This document shows, piece after piece, positions 24,659 to 33,388 of a DNA stretch of 64,000 nt. The stretch is taken from positions 186,001 through 250,000 of the forward strand of contig CALGIJ010000004.1 in NCBI GenBank assembly GCA_937915545.1, read 5' to 3'. Source of the stretch: an uncultured Desulfobacterales bacterium. Its GTDB lineage: Bacteria > Desulfobacterota > Desulfobulbia > Desulfobulbales > Desulfocapsaceae. Each line of letters opens with the position of its first letter. The stretch's first letter is position 1. The notes under the pieces were generated by a model that did no database searches, was not told the origin of the DNA, and saw only the letters and a program-made list of their open reading frames with translations. A program made the translations under genes and the position numbers.

Positions 24659-25912
24659 TCATGCGGGCATCCCCGGAGAGAGGGCACTGGCCAGACCGGC
24701 CCCGCCAAGCATCTGATTCATTTCGAAGATCGGCAACAGGATCGAGAGGACGACGAAGCCCACCGCCACCCCCATGATGGCAATCAGCGCCGGCTCGAGC
24801 AGGGCGGTCAGGGTGGTCAGCGCCGCCTCGGCCTCGCGCTCGTAAAAGAGACCGCTCTTGTCCAGCATGCCCTCGAGGTTGCCGCTGCGCTCGCCGACGG
24901 CGATCATCTGGCGCAGGGCCGGGGGGAACCAGGAGGAATCGGCCAGGGCCGCCGCCACCCCGCCACCCTCGGACACGCGCGCCATGGCCTGGTCGAGGAC
25001 CTCACCGACGAGCGCATTGTCGAGCAGGGCACGGACAATGGCCAGAGCCGGCAACAGCCCGACGCCGCTGCGCAGCAGGCTGGCAAGGGTGGTGGCGAAA
25101 CGGGCGAGCAGCATCTTGTGCAGCAGAGGGCCGGCAACCGGCAGGCGGAGAAGCACTGCATCGCGGAAACGGCGTCCGGCGCCCTGAGCGGTGAAGCGCC
25201 GCCAGGCCCAGACAGTCCCCGCCATGAGGAGCAGGGGCGCCCACCACAGGTCGCTGAGGAATGCGCTGCCGGCAAGGAGCAGACGAGTCGGCAGCGGCAG
25301 GGCCGTGGCCGATTCGCGAAAGATGTCGCTGATCCCGGGGACGACAAAGAGCAGCATGAAGACCAGCACCGCCGTGCCGAATACCGCCATGAACAGCGGG
25401 TAGGCGAGGGCGGCGCGAAAGCGGCCCTGCAGTCCCTCCTGCCGCTCGCGGAAGTCGGCGAGCCGCTGCAGGACGAGGTCGAGGTTGCCGGAGGCCTCCC
25501 CGGCGCGCACCATATTGATATAGAGGGGCGGCAGGAGATCCCCCTGCGTCGCCAGGGCGCCGCTGAAGGTGGCCCCCTGGTTGATCTCGGCGCGGATGGC
25601 GGCGATCAGCCCGCCCAGCGCCCGGCCGGGGTTCTGCTGCAGCAGGGCGTCGAGGGCCTCGACCAGGGGGACGCCGGCCTCGAGCAGGGTGGCCAGCTGC
25701 CGTGTCATCGCCGTCAATTCGCGAGGGCCAGGGCGGCGCCGCCAGAGCCCCGCACCACGGACGTACGCCTGGCCGGCACTCTCGTCGATGGACACCGCAT
25801 AGCGATCCTGGGAGCGCAGTCGGGCCCGGGCCTGGGCGGGGCCAGGAGCGTCGATGGTGCCCGTGACCCGCCTGCCGCGGGGATCGAGAGCGACGTAATC
25901 GTAGACCGGCAT
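24659..25912 (-). CDS. gspF: Type II secretion inner-membrane platform protein GspF
   Basis: About 417 residues with two GspF cytoplasmic domains. Each carries the family pattern (LATLLEAGVPLVEALD...; FATTLASLLRSGVGLLPALAI). Three hydrophobic segments lie near 170, 220 and 385 (VLSILLPIF). It forms the membrane platform that GspE acts on. It is the first gene of the operon. The ATG at 25912 is where the family homology MPVYDYVALD begins; the ribosome site there is weak. Confidence 0.94.
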   Translation of the reverse strand: MPVYDYVALDPRGRRVTGTIDAPGPAQARARLRSQDRYAVSIDESAGQAYVRGAGLWRRRPGPRELTAMTRQLATLLEAGVPLVEALDALLQQNPGRALGGLIAAIRAEINQGATFSGALATQGDLLPPLYINMVRAGEASGNLDLVLQRLADFRERQEGLQGRFRAALAYPLFMAVFGTAVLVFMLLFVVPGISDIFRESATALPLPTRLLLAGSAFLSDLWWAPLLLMAGTVWAWRRFTAQGAGRRFRDAVLLRLPVAGPLLHKMLLARFATTLASLLRSGVGLLPALAIVRALLDNALVGEVLDQAMARVSEGGGVAAALADSSWFPPALRQMIAVGERSGNLEGMLDKSGLFYEREAEAALTTLTALLEPALIAIMGVAVGFVVLSILLPIFEMNQMLGGAGLASALSPGMPA

Positions 25913-26327
25913 CTGCAGATGACAAGAGGGAAGATGATGCAGCCACGGCGGCACGAGAGGCCGGCACCGGGGCGGGGATTTTGCCTTTCTTACCCTGTTT
26001 GCCCTTTTTCAACAATCACTTTGCGCCTGACGGCAAAGGGCCAGTTTCCCCTTTACAGCCTTCTCATCCCTCTCTATATAGGAGCAGTTCTTCCATGGCG
26101 GGCCGCATATCGTCCCGTCCGGGGAGGAACACGAGGCGACCGCCGCCGCAGGTAACGGCGCGGCCGCCAGCAGTTTGTCAGCACCCCGCAGGGCCGAGCA
26201 GCGTCCTGCAGACATCGTCGATCAGCGCCTGTCGACAAAAAACTTGCCCGGCAGGCAAACCAGGGCCAGCCATAGCTCCACTGCCCGGGAAAGAGAGGCC
26301 CAGCCGCCTCCGCCACCATCATCCGCC
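25913..26327. other. Divergent intergenic region upstream of gspF
   Basis: 415 nt with no convincing gene. Open frames here are GC-driven and lack ribosome sites. It should hold the promoter for the type II secretion operon on the minus strand and one for the small membrane gene on the plus strand. I could not pick a clear -35/-10 or sigma-54 pair. Confidence 0.5.
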
Positions 26328-26615
26328 ATGAACCTCATCGAAAAGCTCTTTTCCGTTGCGGCGATGCTCTTCGCCATCGCCCTGGTGGCGCTCCTGGTTC
26401 TCCTGCCCGAGCTGCGCCGCACCGAAACTCTGCTGCCCCTCGCCGGAGTAGGCCTGCTGGTCAATGTCGGCCTGATGGTCGTCGTCCTGCGCGATATCTT
26501 CCTGCGCCCCTTCCCTCAGCCGACCGATAAATACCTCTGGCTCGCCCTGGTGCTGTTCTGCTGGCCGGCGATCTTCATCTATCTGCTGCGCCACGGCTTC
26601 CGCAGACGCGGCTGA
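26328..26615 (+). CDS. Small three-helix membrane protein
   Basis: 95 residues with three hydrophobic segments (LFSVAAMLFAIALVALLVLL; LLPLAGVGLLVNVGLMVVVL; YLWLALVLFCWPAIFIYLL) and a basic tail RHGFRRRG. The last segment resembles the phospholipase-D N-terminal membrane module (PLDc_N), but I cannot assign a function. The ATG at 26328 is chosen because hydrophobic sequence begins there; upstream in-frame sequence is unlike protein. Confidence 0.55.
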   Translation: MNLIEKLFSVAAMLFAIALVALLVLLPELRRTETLLPLAGVGLLVNVGLMVVVLRDIFLRPFPQPTDKYLWLALVLFCWPAIFIYLLRHGFRRRG

Positions 26616-26927
26616 CCCTTCCCCGCCCCACGCCCCCTCACCCCGGCCACCACCCCGCTAGGTCCAGGCAAGACACCATCGCCAAAGCAGCCGTCACTGG
26701 CGGCGAGGCGATACTGGCCACGGCCAGCGACCATTCTCCGCCGCTCCAACGGGCTATTATCGGCCGGCTTCTTCTTTAGTTGCTTGACATAAACGTCGAG
26801 ACACAGTATTTTTCTTCTCTTTTGAATTTCCGCGCATCGGCCTCTTTCCCCGTCCTTTTGGCCGCTTTGCGCTTTTTCGATACGCGGCGGCCGCATCCGC
26901 CCTGACCAGAACCCTTTACAGACCCTT
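26616..26927. other. Intergenic region and leader of ffh
   Basis: 312 nt without a gene. The first half is plain GC-rich spacer. The second half holds the sigma-70-type promoter at 26784-26812 and a pyrimidine-rich 5' untranslated leader of about 110 nt before ffh. No leader hairpin stands out. Confidence 0.6.
26784..26812 (+). promoter_or_regulatory. Sigma-70-type promoter of the ffh-rpsP operon
   Basis: TTGACA (26784-26789) and TATTTT (26807-26812) are separated by 17 nt in a locally AT-rich stretch, about 115 nt upstream of the ffh start. A perfect -35 with ideal spacing makes this the best vegetative promoter I see in the window. Confidence 0.75.
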
Positions 26928-28283
26928 ATGTTCGAAAATCTCTCCGACAGGCTGGAAGGAGTATTCAAGAAGCTTCGCGGGCACGGCAAGCTCACCGAAG
27001 AAAACATCGGCGAAGCCCTGCGCGAGGTGCGCGGCGCCCTGCTCGAAGCCGATGTCAACTTCAAGGTGGCCAAGGACTTCGTCGCCAGGGTCAGCGAACA
27101 GGCGGTCGGCAGAGAAGTTTCCAAGAGCCTGTCTCCGGGGCAGCAGGTCATCAAGATCGTCCATGAGGAGCTGGTCGAACTGCTCGGCGGCACCGCCCAG
27201 CCAATCAAGCTCGACGGTCGCCAGCCGGTGACCATCATGATGGCCGGCCTGCAGGGTTCGGGTAAAACGACCACCGCCGGCAAGCTCGCCAAGATGCTCC
27301 GCGACAAGGGCCGCAAGCCCTATCTCGTCCCGGCCGACATCTACCGCCCGGCAGCCATCGAACAGCTGCAGATCCTCGGCAGTCGCCTCGACATCGCCGT
27401 GCACCCGTCGACGGCCGAGACCAAGCCGGTGGATATCTGCAAGCAGGCGCTGCACGAGGCCTCCCTGCACGGCTACGACACGGTGATCTTCGATACCGCC
27501 GGTCGCCTGCACGTCGATGCGGCGCTGATGGATGAGCTCAAGGAGATCCGTGCCGCGGTGCCGCTCAGCGAGATCCTCTTCGTCGCCGATGCCATGACCG
27601 GCCAGGACGCGGTCACCGTCGCCGAGCGCTTCAACAGCGACCTCGAGTTCACCGGCGTCGTACTGAGCAAGATGGAGGGCGACGCCCGCGGCGGCGCGGC
27701 GCTGTCGATCAAGACCATCACCGGCAAGCCGATCAAATTCGTCGGCATCGGCGAGGGCCTCGACGACCTCGAAGTCTTCCATCCAGAGCGCGTCGCCTCG
27801 CGCATCCTCGGCATGGGCGACATCCTCACCCTGATCGAAAAGGCCGAGCAGGTCGTCGACAAGGAAGAGGCCGACAAGATCGCCCGCAAGCTGCGCAAGA
27901 ACCAGTTCACCCTCGAGGACTTCCTCGAGCAGATCCAGCAGATCAAGAAGATGGGCTCGCTGGAGAAGATCCTCGACATGGTCCCCGGCATCAACAAGCT
28001 GCGCCAGATGAAGGACGTTCCCAAGCCGGATCAGCGTGAGCTCACCAAGACCGAGGCGATCATCCGCTCGATGACCGCCCATGAGCGCCGCAACCATCTC
28101 ATCATCAACACCAGCCGGCGGATGCGCATCGCCACCGGCTCGGGGACGTCCATCGGCGACGTCAACCGCGTCATCAAGAGCTATTCGGAGATGCTCAAGA
28201 TGATGAAGAAAATCAGCGGCAAGCCCGGCGCCATCGCCGGCGTCAAGCGGCGAAAACTGCCGAAAGGCATGAAAAAGCGATAA
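26928..28283 (+). CDS. ffh: Signal recognition particle protein Ffh (SRP54)
   Basis: A 451-residue GTPase that binds signal sequences and 4.5S RNA and delivers ribosomes to FtsY. It has an N domain (1-90), a G domain with P-loop GLQGSGKTT (107-115), DTAGRLHVD and TKxD-like LSKMEGDARGG, and a C-terminal M domain. The M domain carries the RNA-binding SMTAHERRNH and RRMRIATGSG...RVIKSY region and Met-rich helices. It leads a translation-related operon followed by rpsP after 76 nt. Length and motifs are standard. Confidence 0.98.
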   Translation: MFENLSDRLEGVFKKLRGHGKLTEENIGEALREVRGALLEADVNFKVAKDFVARVSEQAVGREVSKSLSPGQQVIKIVHEELVELLGGTAQPIKLDGRQPVTIMMAGLQGSGKTTTAGKLAKMLRDKGRKPYLVPADIYRPAAIEQLQILGSRLDIAVHPSTAETKPVDICKQALHEASLHGYDTVIFDTAGRLHVDAALMDELKEIRAAVPLSEILFVADAMTGQDAVTVAERFNSDLEFTGVVLSKMEGDARGGAALSIKTITGKPIKFVGIGEGLDDLEVFHPERVASRILGMGDILTLIEKAEQVVDKEEADKIARKLRKNQFTLEDFLEQIQQIKKMGSLEKILDMVPGINKLRQMKDVPKPDQRELTKTEAIIRSMTAHERRNHLIINTSRRMRIATGSGTSIGDVNRVIKSYSEMLKMMKKISGKPGAIAGVKRRKLPKGMKKR

Positions 28284-28314
28284 GGCATGGCGGCCGCAGA
28301 GCGCCCGCCATGCC
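28284..28314. other. Hairpin directly after the ffh stop codon
   Basis: GGCATGGCGG (28284-28293) pairs with CCGCCATGCC (28305-28314) across an 11-nt loop, beginning on the base after the ffh TAA. No U-run follows, so read-through into rpsP is expected. It may be a partial terminator or stability element separating ffh from the ribosomal-protein genes. Confidence 0.7.
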
Positions 28315-28359
28315 CCGTATAGACAACTCACCATCACATCTACCGGAGGACTAACCGGA

Positions 28360-28611
28360 ATGGCAGTACGAATTCGATTGACCCGTCTCGGCAAAAAGAA
28401 AAAGCCTTTCTATCGCATCATCGTCGCCAACAGCGAAGCCAAGCGCGACGGAAAATTTCTTGACATTGTCGGCACCTACGATCCCTGCAAGGAACCGGCC
28501 GCGATCACCTTCGACAACGGCAAGCTGCAGGAGTGGCTCGGCAAGGGCGCGCTGCCCACGACCACCGTGCAGAGCCTGATCAAGAAAGCGGCGGCACCGG
28601 TCGAGCAGTAA
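28360..28611 (+). CDS. rpsP: Ribosomal protein S16
   Basis: 83 residues with the S16 signature at the N-terminus (VRIRLTRLGKKKKPFYRIIVANS) and LDIVGTYDP. It is a small-subunit assembly protein. GGAGG lies 9 nt upstream of the ATG. It is followed 3 nt later by khpA, the usual rpsP-khpA-rimM-trmD order. Confidence 0.98.
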   Translation: MAVRIRLTRLGKKKKPFYRIIVANSEAKRDGKFLDIVGTYDPCKEPAAITFDNGKLQEWLGKGALPTTTVQSLIKKAAAPVEQ

Positions 28612-28614
28612 GAA

Positions 28615-28845
28615 ATGGAAGAACTGATTGCCGTCATCGCCAAGGCCCTGGTCGATAATCCCGACGCGGTCAAGGTGACCAGCAAATTCGAGGACGACAC
28701 CGTCACCTTCGAGCTCGGTGTCGCCCCGGAGGATCTGGGCAAGGTCATCGGCAAGCAAGGTCGAACCGCACGAGCGCTGCGCACCCTGCTCTCGGCGGCG
28801 GCGACCAAGGCCGAGCAGCGATGCCGGCTGGAAATCCTGGAGTAA
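28615..28845 (+). CDS. khpA: KH-domain RNA-binding protein KhpA
   Basis: 76 residues forming a single KH domain with the GxxG loop in GKVIGKQGRTARALRTLL. It is a global RNA chaperone-like protein, usually encoded between rpsP and rimM, as here. The start lies 3 nt after the rpsP stop, so translation is probably coupled. Confidence 0.95.
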   Translation: MEELIAVIAKALVDNPDAVKVTSKFEDDTVTFELGVAPEDLGKVIGKQGRTARALRTLLSAAATKAEQRCRLEILE

Positions 28846-28857
28846 GCCTGCGGCGAC

Positions 28858-29406
28858 ATGGAAGAAGAGTTCCGTTACCCCGCCGACCGCTACCTGCTGC
28901 TCGGCAGGGTGGCCAAGGCCCACGGCTTGCGTGGCGAGGTCAAGCTCTTCCTCTATTCCGGTCAGCCGGAGAATGTCGGCAGATACCGTGAGCTGAGCCT
29001 CGTCGATCGGCGCGGTACGATCACGCCGCCGCTGGAAATTGTCAGTGTGCGGCTGCAGGGCAAGACGGCCATCGTCCGCTTCGCCACCGTTGCCGACCGC
29101 AGTGGGGCGGAGAACATCGAAGGCTGTGGCGTGCTGATCGAGAGAGGCCAGTTGCCGGAGCCGGACGACGACGAATATTACTGGCATCGCCTGATCGGCA
29201 AACGGGTGGTCGACCAGGGCGGCGCAAGCATCGGTACCATACGGAGCCTTTTCGACAACGGCGCCCACGATATCCTTGTCGTTGACGGCGCAAGAGGCGA
29301 AGTGCTCATCCCGGTGATCAAGGAGATTGTCGTCAGCGAGAGCGCCACCGAAGTGGTGGTCGACCTGCCGCCGGGTCTTCTCGAACTGGGGCAGAAAGAG
29401 TACTGA
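28858..29406 (+). CDS. rimM: Ribosome maturation factor RimM
   Basis: 182 residues with the N-terminal RimM barrel (LLLGRVAKAHGLRGEVKLFLYS) and a C-terminal PRC-barrel (YWHRLIGKRVVDQGGASIGTI...VLIPVIKEIV). It assists maturation of the 30S head through ribosomal protein S19. It stands between khpA and trmD with gaps of 12 and 11 nt. Confidence 0.96.
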   Translation: MEEEFRYPADRYLLLGRVAKAHGLRGEVKLFLYSGQPENVGRYRELSLVDRRGTITPPLEIVSVRLQGKTAIVRFATVADRSGAENIEGCGVLIERGQLPEPDDDEYYWHRLIGKRVVDQGGASIGTIRSLFDNGAHDILVVDGARGEVLIPVIKEIVVSESATEVVVDLPPGLLELGQKEY

Positions 29407-29417
29407 TCTTCGCCGCG

Positions 29418-30176
29418 ATGATTTTTGACATCCTCAGCATCTTCCCGGAGTTCTTCTCCTCGCCACTTGACGAGGGGATTCTCCGCCGGGCGCGGCAAAG
29501 AGGGCAGATCACCATCAACGTCGTCAATATCCGCGACTTTGCCGACGACCCGCAGGCGATGACCGACGACCGCCCCTTCGGCGGCGGCGAGGGTATGGTG
29601 ATGAAGCCGGAGCCTCTGGCGCTGGCTGTGAAGAGCAGAAAGCGCGACGACTCGACGGTGGTGCTGCTCACCCCCCAGGGTCGGCCCTACCGGCAGAGGG
29701 TGGTGGAAGAATTAGCCGAGCGGTCGCATCTCATTCTCGTCTGCGGCCGCTACGAAGGTGTCGACGAGCGCTTCCGGGCGCTCTATGTCGACGAGGAGAT
29801 CTCGCTGGGCGACTATATCCTCAGCGGGGGGGAGCTGGCCGCCCTGGCGGTGGTGGACTCTGTGACGCGCATCCTGCCCGGGGTGCTCGGCTGCGAAGCG
29901 TCGGCGACAGCCGACACCTTCAGCCGTCCCCTGCTCAAGCACCCCCAGTACACACGGCCGCGCCTCTTCGAAGGCATGGCGGTACCGGAGGAGCTGCTCT
30001 CCGGCAACCACGAGAAGATCGAAGAGTTTCGCTTCATCGCTTCGGTGCGGCGGACTCTGGAGAGAAGGCCGGAACTGCTGCGCCAGGCGAGTTTCGACCG
30101 CCGCGAAAAGAAATGGCTTTCCCGCCACCATCTCCTCGAGAAGGTGACGGCGGCCGGATCGACGCAAGAGGCGTGA
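29418..30176 (+). CDS. trmD: tRNA (guanine-37-N1)-methyltransferase
   Basis: 252 residues of the SPOUT trefoil-knot family. Seen are FDILSIFPEFF, the SAM-binding CGRYEGVDERF and SLGDYILSGGELAAL, and the C-terminal SGNHEKIEEFR helix. It methylates G37 next to the anticodon to prevent frameshifting. Its TGA overlaps the ATG of the next SPOUT gene. Confidence 0.97.
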   Translation: MIFDILSIFPEFFSSPLDEGILRRARQRGQITINVVNIRDFADDPQAMTDDRPFGGGEGMVMKPEPLALAVKSRKRDDSTVVLLTPQGRPYRQRVVEELAERSHLILVCGRYEGVDERFRALYVDEEISLGDYILSGGELAALAVVDSVTRILPGVLGCEASATADTFSRPLLKHPQYTRPRLFEGMAVPEELLSGNHEKIEEFRFIASVRRTLERRPELLRQASFDRREKKWLSRHHLLEKVTAAGSTQEA

Positions 30177-30742
30177 TGAGCAGCGGCGCGGACAGGCTCC
30201 ACCTCGTCCTGGTGCACCACCCGGTGGTGGACAAGAACGGCGGGATCATCGGTTCGGCGGTCACCAACCTCGATATCCACGATATCGCCAGGGCCGCCAG
30301 GACGTACGGGGTCGCCAGGTACTACCTGGCCACGCCCTACGAAGACCAGCGGCAGCTGGTCGAAGAACTGCTGCAGCACTGGCGGGACGGTCATGGCGCC
30401 ACGTACAACCCGGCCCGTCGCGAGGCATTGTCCATTGTCCGCCTGGTCTCGTCGCTGCAGGAGGCCGCTGCGGCGGTGGAAAAGCGCTGCGGCATGAGGC
30501 CGCTGATTGTCGCCACCAGCGCCCTGAGCCGCGAGACCACCCTGGGTTACGCCACCGTGCGTCAACGGCTTCAGGAAGGTCAGGCGATACTGCTGGTCTT
30601 CGGCACCGCCCACGGGCTGGCCGCCGAGCTGCTGGCAACTGCCGACGGCACCCTGCCACCGATTGTCGGCGGCAGCGACTACAACCATCTCTCGGTACGC
30701 TCCGCGGCCGCCATCATCCTCGATCGGCTGCTCGGCACGTGA
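30176..30742 (+). CDS. Second SPOUT-type RNA methyltransferase next to trmD
   Basis: 188 residues matching the TrmD-associated RNA methyltransferase family (HLVLVHHPVVDKNGGIIGSAVTNLDIHDIARAARTYGV; ILLVFGTAHGLA; PIVGGSDYNHLSVRSAAAIIL). The knot region near residues 135-175 should bind SAM. This family is common after trmD in Deltaproteobacteria and other anaerobes, with an unknown RNA target. The start at 30176 overlaps the trmD stop. A longer frame beginning at 30113 is not needed. Confidence 0.85.
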   Translation: MSSGADRLHLVLVHHPVVDKNGGIIGSAVTNLDIHDIARAARTYGVARYYLATPYEDQRQLVEELLQHWRDGHGATYNPARREALSIVRLVSSLQEAAAAVEKRCGMRPLIVATSALSRETTLGYATVRQRLQEGQAILLVFGTAHGLAAELLATADGTLPPIVGGSDYNHLSVRSAAAIILDRLLGT

Positions 30743-30851
30743 CCATGAGGACGTAAAGACACAGAGGAAACACCAACCCCGATAACCGGGACAGGTTCGT
30801 GCCAGGCCTAGGCCGGCGAGCCGACGAGACTCAAACCACATAGAAAAACGT

Positions 30852-31205
30852 ATGAGCACGATCATCGACAGGATCAATTTGGAGCAGATGCGCCAGGACC
30901 ACCCCGATTTCCGTCCCGGCGACACCGTCAAGGTCCATATCCGCATCATCGAGGGCAGCAAGGAGCGCGTCCAGGTGTTTCAGGGTGTGGTCACCAGGCG
31001 TAAGCATGGCACCATGAACGCCACCTACACCGTGCGCAAGATCTCCCACGGCGTCGGCGTCGAGAAGACCTTTTCCCTGCACAACCCGCGGATCGAGCGC
31101 GTCGAACTGCTCACCAAGGGTCGGGTGCGCCGGGCGCGGCTCTACTACCTCCGCGACCTCACCGGCAAGGCTGCCCGTATCCGCGAGCGCGGCCTGCCCC
31201 GCTGA
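30852..31205 (+). CDS. rplS: Ribosomal protein L19
   Basis: 117 residues with the L19 pattern FRPGDTVKVHIRI...ERVQVFQGVVTRRKHG and VEKTFSLHNPRIERVELL. It sits at the 30S-50S interface. A 109-nt spacer with a weak ribosome site separates it from the methyltransferase upstream; the spacer could hold an autoregulatory leader, but I see no decisive fold. Confidence 0.97.
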   Translation: MSTIIDRINLEQMRQDHPDFRPGDTVKVHIRIIEGSKERVQVFQGVVTRRKHGTMNATYTVRKISHGVGVEKTFSLHNPRIERVELLTKGRVRRARLYYLRDLTGKAARIRERGLPR

Positions 31206-31289
31206 TCGACACTTTCCGGTACCGTCGCACTCGCGTTCCCAGCTTCGCTTCTGGCCAAGCCGGGCGCGGGTGCGGCTGACGCCATCCCT

Positions 31290-31943
31290 ATGGCCGTGCC
31301 GCGCCCAGGCTCGCTTCAAAACGGCAGCCCGAGCCCCGACAGTTTTTCTTTCGAACGCCACGCCCACCGGCGCGGCATCCTCCGCATCGCCGGATGCGAC
31401 GAGGCCGGACGTGGTCCGCTCGCCGGGCCGGTGGTCGCTGCAGCAGTGGTGTTGCCTCCCGACTGCGACTACACCCTCTTTCGCGATTCGAAGATCCTCT
31501 CCCCCCGTGTCCGGGAAACCCTTGCCGGCCATCTCGCGGAAATCGGCGCCCGCGTCGGCGTCGGCATCGTCTCTGCCGCCGAGATCGACACGCTCAATAT
31601 CCTCCGCGCATCTCTGCATGCCATGCGCCTGGCGGTTGAGGACCTCGGCCCGCCCCTGCCCGACGAGCTCCTCGTCGATGGCAAATTTGCCGTCCCTCTG
31701 CCCATCGCCCAGCAGACGCTGATCAAAGGGGAGACGAAAAGCGCCTCCATCGCCGCCGCCAGCATCGTCGCCAAGGTCACCCGTGATCGTATCATGGATG
31801 AGTTGCACAGCCGATATCCGGTCTATAACTTTCTGCGCAACAAGGGCTACCCCACCAAGGAACACCGCCTCGCCCTCCTCCATCACGGGCCGTGTGCGGA
31901 GCATCGCCAGACCTTCCGCGGGGTGGGGGAGCATGGGCGATGA
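31290..31943 (+). CDS. rnhB: Ribonuclease HII
   Basis: 217 residues with the RNase HII active-site opening GCDEAGRGPLAGPVVAAAVVL (Asp-Glu pair), a central IDTLNILRASLHAM, and KSASIAAASIVAKVTRDR. It removes ribonucleotides from RNA-DNA hybrids. The N-terminus before the first motif is about 35 residues and a start a few codons later is possible. Confidence 0.95.
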   Translation: MAVPRPGSLQNGSPSPDSFSFERHAHRRGILRIAGCDEAGRGPLAGPVVAAAVVLPPDCDYTLFRDSKILSPRVRETLAGHLAEIGARVGVGIVSAAEIDTLNILRASLHAMRLAVEDLGPPLPDELLVDGKFAVPLPIAQQTLIKGETKSASIAAASIVAKVTRDRIMDELHSRYPVYNFLRNKGYPTKEHRLALLHHGPCAEHRQTFRGVGEHGR

Positions 31944-32301
31944 CCGCAAGGCCCTCGGCCAGCTTGGCGAAGACCTCGCCGTAGAGGCCCTCGGCCGCAG
32001 AGGCTACCGCATCCTCGCCCGCAACTTCCGCTGCCGCCATGGCGAGATGGACATCATCGCCAGCCACAATGGCGTCCTCGTCTTCATCGAGGTCAAGACG
32101 CGCCGCTCGAGCGGCTATGGCTCTCCCGCCGAGGCAGTCACCTTCGCCAAACAGCGCCGCATGGCCAAAATCGCCCAGTTTTATCTGAGCCAGGGCAGGC
32201 ATGCTGACCGCGATTGCCGCTTCGACGTAGTGTCGGTCCTCCTGCAGACGGGCCACGCGGCTGAAGTCGAGATCATCTCCGCCGCCTTCGAGCTCAGCTG
32301 A
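31933..32301 (+). CDS. UPF0102/YraN-type predicted nuclease
   Basis: 122 residues starting at an ATG that overlaps the end of rnhB by 11 nt, preceded by GGGGGA. The core FRCRHGEMDIIA...GVLVFIEVKTRRSSGYG is the PD-(D/E)xK-like nuclease motif of the YraN family, whose cellular role is unsettled. It is commonly found next to rnhB, as here. Confidence 0.92.
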   Translation: MGDDRKALGQLGEDLAVEALGRRGYRILARNFRCRHGEMDIIASHNGVLVFIEVKTRRSSGYGSPAEAVTFAKQRRMAKIAQFYLSQGRHADRDCRFDVVSVLLQTGHAAEVEIISAAFELS

Positions 32302-32380
32302 GCGACGGGGTCGTCCGGTTGGCCTTCCCTGACGATGACCGTACCTTGCATCTTCAACAATTCGCGTTACACTGTCGCAT

Positions 32381-33388
32381 ATGCATACCATAGCCATCAC
32401 CATGGGCTGCCCGGTGGGCATCGGCCCGGAAATCGTTGTCCGCCATTGCGCCAGACATCACCTCCCCCCTGGACCCCGGCCGCTGGTCGTCGGCGACCTC
32501 GGTGTTCTGCGTCGCACCGCCACCCTCCTCGGCGAAGACGTCCTCTTCGTTCCCTGGAAGGTCGGCGCGCCCCTGCGCGAAGGCGAAGTGGCGGTCCATG
32601 AGGTAACCAGGCTCAGCGCCGACGAGCTCTCCTGGGGCCGACCCGACGGCATCACCGGGGCCGCCTCGGCACGTTACCTGCAAGCGGCATTGCAGCTCAT
32701 CGCCACCGGCCAGGCCGACGGGGTCGCCACCTGCCCGATCAACAAGCACTCCTGGCATGAGGCCGGTTACAACTATCCCGGCCATACCGAGATGCTCGCC
32801 GCCCTTTGCGGCAGCGAACGCTATGCGATGATGCTCGCCGGCGAGCGCCTGCGCGTAGTACTGGCCACCATCCATCTGCCCCTGCGGCAGGTGGCCGACA
32901 CCCTCACCAACCCTGCCATCGCCAGCCTGCTGACCCTCATCGACTTCTCGCTGCGCCGCGATTTCGCCATCGCCCATCCGCGCATCGGCGTCGCCGGGCT
33001 CAACCCCCATGCCGGCGAAAAAGGGCTCTTCGGCGACGAAGAGGGCCGCATTATCCTCCCTGCCGTTGCCGAGGCGCAAAAGGGCGGCCTGCTCGTCGAA
33101 GGACCGCTGCCGCCGGACACCATCTTCCATCACGCCGCCGGCGGCCGCTTCGACGCCGTGCTCGCCATGTACCACGACCAGGGGCTCATCCCCTTCAAGC
33201 TGCTGCACTTCGCCGACGGCGTCAATGTCACCCTCGGCTTGCCGATCGTGCGCACCTCGGTGGATCACGGCACCGCCTACGATATCGCCGGGCAGGGCCT
33301 GGCCAGCGCCGACAGCCTGCTTGCCGCGGTGCGGCTGGCCGCCAGTATCTGCACCAATCGCCGCACCACCCAGGGAGAACTGCCATGA
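32381..33388 (+). CDS. pdxA: 4-hydroxythreonine-4-phosphate dehydrogenase PdxA
   Basis: 335 residues of the PdxA family, the NAD-dependent step in pyridoxal phosphate synthesis by the DXP-dependent route. Metal-binding histidines are visible in YPGHTEML, NPHAGEKGLFG and MYHDQGLIPFK, and TMGCPVGIGPEI forms the N-terminal signature. It is joined to tmk by an ATGA overlap at 33385-33388. Confidence 0.95.
   Translation: MHTIAITMGCPVGIGPEIVVRHCARHHLPPGPRPLVVGDLGVLRRTATLLGEDVLFVPWKVGAPLREGEVAVHEVTRLSADELSWGRPDGITGAASARYLQAALQLIATGQADGVATCPINKHSWHEAGYNYPGHTEMLAALCGSERYAMMLAGERLRVVLATIHLPLRQVADTLTNPAIASLLTLIDFSLRRDFAIAHPRIGVAGLNPHAGEKGLFGDEEGRIILPAVAEAQKGGLLVEGPLPPDTIFHHAAGGRFDAVLAMYHDQGLIPFKLLHFADGVNVTLGLPIVRTSVDHGTAYDIAGQGLASADSLLAAVRLAASICTNRRTTQGELP

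Noticed and set aside
32806..33384. Long N-terminal extension of thymidylate kinase inside pdxA
   Set aside because: The upstream part is a shadow frame of pdxA with Arg/Pro-rich sequence; the kinase begins at the ATG overlapping the pdxA stop.
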